Source of the DNA: Candidatus Methanolliviera sp. GoM_oil
GTDB taxonomy: Archaea; Halobacteriota; Methanoliparia; Methanoliparales; Methanoliparaceae
DNA: 5,928 bases
Assembly: GCA_902158735.1 (NCBI GenBank)
Contig: CABGHG010000111.1
Location: forward strand, 1 to 5,928
Reading direction: 5' to 3'
The notes below the pieces were generated by a model that was not told the origin of the DNA, searched no databases, and worked only from the letters and a program-made list of their open reading frames with translations. Position numbers and translations under genes: made by a program. Positions 3,842-5,928 of this stretch are shown here, in pieces (positions within the stretch are counted from its first letter, which is position 1; every line of letters begins with the position of its first letter).

Positions 3842-5089
3842 ATGGCACACATCGAATCACTTGGAAATTCTTTGAAGGGGAAGGACAGATTAATTTGGAA
3901 GAAGATAGAGGAGAACGCCTTTGAAGGAGATGATAATTATATTCCATTCTCCCCCGGCACGAGAAAGGAAGAGGAGAGAGAGTTCTTCATCCTTCTGGAT
4001 GGAGGAGAAAAGATCGGTAGGGCATGCACGACCATTGATAGAGAGTGGATAGAGAAGAGAAAAGAGAACATAGGATTCATCGACGACTTTATCATACTTC
4101 CGAATCATAAGAAAGACGCCAATATCCTGATAAAACATTGCCTATCCGTTCTTAAAGATAAAGGGCTCGACGGGGTCTTTGTGAGAAAGAGTCCGCTGTT
4201 TCCTGGATTGTTGATCGATTCTAAGGAACCACCCACATTCTTGATGCCTTACAATCCTTCCTTTTACATCGATCTGTTTCGAAAAGAGGGGTTTAAAAGT
4301 GAGAAGGAGTGGGTGGAAGTCCGTCTTAAATTCCCATCCGCACTCACAGAGGATCTCCCCCCGATATTCTCGGACAGAAAGACAAGAAAGCGTCTCTTCC
4401 GCTCAAAAGATCCAAAAGATTTTCAAGAACAGAGAGATGAGGTCTTGAACTTAATATCAAAGAAGCAAGTTCCAGAATCCGTGTTGGAAGATATATCGAA
4501 AGCTTATAAATTCTTCAGAAAGAACGATGCGAGGTTTGTTATAATCAAGGTAAATATCAAAGAGATGAAGGAACTAAGCGCGTTTGAGAGGAATATATTC
4601 ATGTCGATGGAGCACTTTGGGTATAACCCGAGGGAGTTTATGGATGAGGGGAAAATTACGTTCTTAAAACGCGTGCAACTGAGATTTTTAAATTACTTTT
4701 TAAGGATCAAGACACTCGCATTGAGAGACGGAGACGAAAGTATAATCGGTTATGTAACCTACTTGGCCGATTTAGCTGCTCCTATGAAGAAGATGAGGGA
4801 GAAGAAAGGATTGTCTAACCTGTTTCGTATCAGAAGACTCATAAGAAAGAATGACAGCTTCATGATCGGTGGCATGGGAATTGACGAAAACATCAGAGGC
4901 ATGGGCGCGGTAAGATCGCTTGCCTTTCTCATTTTAAAGATAATGGCGGATGATGGAGTGAGAACGTTAACTTCGGGGCCGATGCTCGCGGACAACATTC
5001 CTGTCATAAAAACTGTCGAGATATTAGGGGAGACGTTCGGCATGCGTGCAGAGCCGGTAAGATATGTTACACTCTCTTATAAATTCTAA
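3842..5089 (+). CDS. Tandem double-GNAT-fold acetyltransferase-like protein, copy 2 (415 aa)
   Basis: Paralogue of the preceding gene. Residues 1-115 align without gaps and are about 80% identical (92/115 by hand count). The next part is related but lower, with PYNPSFY again at 136-142, HFGYNPREF (258-266), MGIDENIRGMGAV (345-357) and the same C-terminal LSYKF. It carries about 47 extra residues, roughly 177-225, between the two halves: a charged, probably helical segment containing RSKDPKDFQEQRDEV and ISKKQVPESVLEDISKAY. The second-half CoA motif is R352-G-M-G355-A-V357, which deviates from [QR]xxGx[GA] at the last position; the first half again lacks the motif. Acetyl transfer is inferred and the substrate unknown. 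It starts 9 nt after copy 1 without a Shine-Dalgarno, so co-transcription or an internal promoter is needed. The two copies may form a heterodimer. Confidence 0.77.
   Translation: MAHIESLGNSLKGKDRLIWKKIEENAFEGDDNYIPFSPGTRKEEEREFFILLDGGEKIGRACTTIDREWIEKRKENIGFIDDFIILPNHKKDANILIKHCLSVLKDKGLDGVFVRKSPLFPGLLIDSKEPPTFLMPYNPSFYIDLFRKEGFKSEKEWVEVRLKFPSALTEDLPPIFSDRKTRKRLFRSKDPKDFQEQRDEVLNLISKKQVPESVLEDISKAYKFFRKNDARFVIIKVNIKEMKELSAFERNIFMSMEHFGYNPREFMDEGKITFLKRVQLRFLNYFLRIKTLALRDGDESIIGYVTYLADLAAPMKKMREKKGLSNLFRIRRLIRKNDSFMIGGMGIDENIRGMGAVRSLAFLILKIMADDGVRTLTSGPMLADNIPVIKTVEILGETFGMRAEPVRYVTLSYKF
4370..4516 (+). other. Copy-2-specific linker insertion in the GNAT pair
   Basis: About 49 codons (residues 177-225) that have no counterpart in copy 1. 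The net offset between the paralogues is 47 residues when HFG(F/Y)NPREF is aligned. The composition is Lys/Arg/Asp/Glu-rich and probably helical. Either copy 1 lost it or copy 2 kept an ancestral linker; relatives with a similar helix before the second GNAT half would favour loss in copy 1. Confidence 0.55.
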
Positions 5090-5118
5090 CCATCATTTGA
5101 AGATCGAAGATTCGCAAA

Positions 5119-5862
5119 TCATCTCTTCTTTATTTTTTCTCTTGCCATCTTTGCATACTCCAAAATTTCCTTCTCCTCCAGTTCTTCTTTTTCATGAATT
5201 GCCTTTATCAGGTAGATAAAGAGAGAGGCGATCGCGACGGATACGATAGATAGGGCTAACCGCTCAAAAGGATAGATCTTAACTACTTGTAGCCAATTAC
5301 TGGTAGTCAAAGGCATAAATGAAAAGAAAAAATCCGCATCGAGAATATGGACGAAGATCGTTCCACAAAAAGAGATGATAAATAAAGAGAAAGGCATCCA
5401 TTTACCATAGAGCATCTTATGTATCCTATCTCGGAAGATCAAGATTATGATTAGGCAGAGAACGCTGAAATATGGAAGAAACCAGAATTCCATTCCAACG
5501 GGCATGAGATACCAGCAAAAGATCGATGAACCCAACAAGACGGAAGATATCTTCCAGTGATTCTTCGATAGAAGACCAGAAAATAGGGCACCTAATATCG
5601 GGATCAATAAGAAGAGATCGATATATCCGTCTATGATAGACCTCGCTCCAACACCGATCGCACTCGAGATGAGACCGTAAAATGGACCAAGCAGTATCCC
5701 ATTTGCCAAACATATAGATTCCATCAATCTTATGCTTCCACTTGCACCGATTATTTTGAATCCAATTGGGAGGTATGTGAAGAGGAACGTAAAAAATCCT
5801 AAAAGGAGAACGAGTAAGAGATTGACGATACGTATCTTTCTTAACTCTTCTATTGAGTCCAT
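5119..5862 (-). CDS. Seven-TM membrane protein resembling an ECF transporter S component
   Basis: A 247-residue integral membrane protein. By eye there are seven hydrophobic segments, about 13-34, 47-71, 79-98, 104-122, 126-143, 155-173 and 201-220. A charged, likely helical cytoplasmic tail follows (222-247, Glu/Lys-rich, ending KIKKR). The second segment has NGILLGPFYGLISSAIGVGA (54-73), the small-residue helix and GPxxG turn typical of substrate-binding S components of energy-coupling-factor vitamin transporters and related ECF-S-like proteins. Those usually have six segments and about 170-200 residues, so this is slightly long. The substrate is not readable and no ECF ATPase or T component is visible. 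The ATG at 5862 directly follows the stop of an upstream gene (TAA then ATG), which implies one transcript with translational coupling. It is convergent with copy 2, with a 29-bp gap. An unrelated 7-TM family remains possible. Confidence 0.68.
   Translation of the reverse strand: MDSIEELRKIRIVNLLLVLLLGFFTFLFTYLPIGFKIIGASGSIRLMESICLANGILLGPFYGLISSAIGVGARSIIDGYIDLFLLIPILGALFSGLLSKNHWKISSVLLGSSIFCWYLMPVGMEFWFLPYFSVLCLIIILIFRDRIHKMLYGKWMPFSLFIISFCGTIFVHILDADFFFSFMPLTTSNWLQVVKIYPFERLALSIVSVAIASLFIYLIKAIHEKEELEEKEILEYAKMAREKIKKR
5127..5140 (+). terminator. T-rich tract after copy 2 (plus-strand terminator)
   Basis: A TCTTTATTTTTTCT run lies about 38 nt past the stop of copy 2 and is a plausible archaeal U-tract terminator. 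It is embedded in the last codons of the convergent minus-strand gene, where it encodes a lysine-rich tail, so either role may explain the composition. Confidence 0.4.
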
Positions 5863-5928
5863 TTATTTTATGTATCTTCCTATGAGAATCTCTAATTTTT
5901 TCATCTTCTCGCTATCTATGCGGGAGAG
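5863..5928 (-). CDS. C-terminal end of an unidentified gene, cut by the right edge
   Basis: The minus strand is open from the window end to a TAA at 5865-5863, giving 21 residues that end MKKLEILIGRYIK. The frame is continuous and its stop abuts the ATG of the ECF-S-like gene, the pattern of an operon junction. The peptide is charged and helix-like, with no diagnostic motif. It could be a soluble partner of the membrane protein, but nothing here shows which. That it is coding is inferred from the junction. Confidence 0.55.
   Translation of the reverse strand, partial: LSRIDSEKMKKLEILIGRYIK

Noticed and set aside
2699..5089. Assembly artefact duplicating one GNAT gene
   Set aside because: The copies differ throughout, including a 47-residue insertion and divergent C-terminal halves, so they are real paralogues.
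1..5928. CRISPR array, insertion sequence or tRNA-integrated element
   Set aside because: No regularly spaced repeats, no transposase or integrase, and no repeated tRNA 3' ends next to the tRNA genes.

Overview
The window looks like a stretch of an anaerobic archaeal chromosome. Support for archaea: three tRNA genes without an encoded CCA, AT-rich TATA-box promoters with little Shine-Dalgarno signal, a probably leaderless protein gene, a UPF0200-type nucleotide kinase homologue (an archaeal family), an archaeal-type NrdG2-like radical SAM activase, and the remains of an archaeal-type vapBC toxin-antitoxin locus. The lineage cannot be fixed from this sequence; an anaerobic euryarchaeon is my inference.

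Layout. 1-385 (minus): the N-terminal 128 residues of a glycine betaine/proline-type ABC transporter ATPase (ProV/OpuAA), running off the left edge. 386-619: mostly non-coding, with one hairpin and a TATA-like stretch. 620-870 (plus): a wrecked vapB-vapC pair, with a decayed start, a frameshift, and deletions in both genes. 929-2171 (plus): a two-gene unit, an NrdG2-like radical SAM activase overlapping a UPF0200 P-loop kinase by 17 nt. 2284-2614 (plus): tRNA-Val(UAC), tRNA-Arg(UCU) and tRNA-Asp(GUC); the first two are separated by a single base. 2699-5089 (plus): two tandem paralogues of a double-GNAT-fold acetyltransferase-like family. 5119-5928 (minus, convergent): a 7-TM protein resembling an ECF transporter S component, translationally adjacent to the tail of an upstream gene that leaves the window.

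How the pieces relate. The activase would switch on an anaerobic ribonucleotide reductase encoded elsewhere. ProV and the ECF-like protein are membrane transport parts of two separate minus-strand units. The GNAT pair is the most unusual part. The first ~115 codons of the two copies are gap-free and nearly identical, including silent sites (one exact 47-nt run). Similarity then drops abruptly, and the second copy carries about 47 extra residues in the linker. This suggests gene conversion or recent selection on the N-terminal half. I see no CRISPR array, insertion sequence or intact defence system. The candidate novelties are the GNAT pair, the tRNA-Val/tRNA-Arg junction (a perfect 16-bp palindrome), and the terminator-like T tract lying between a TATA box and a start codon.
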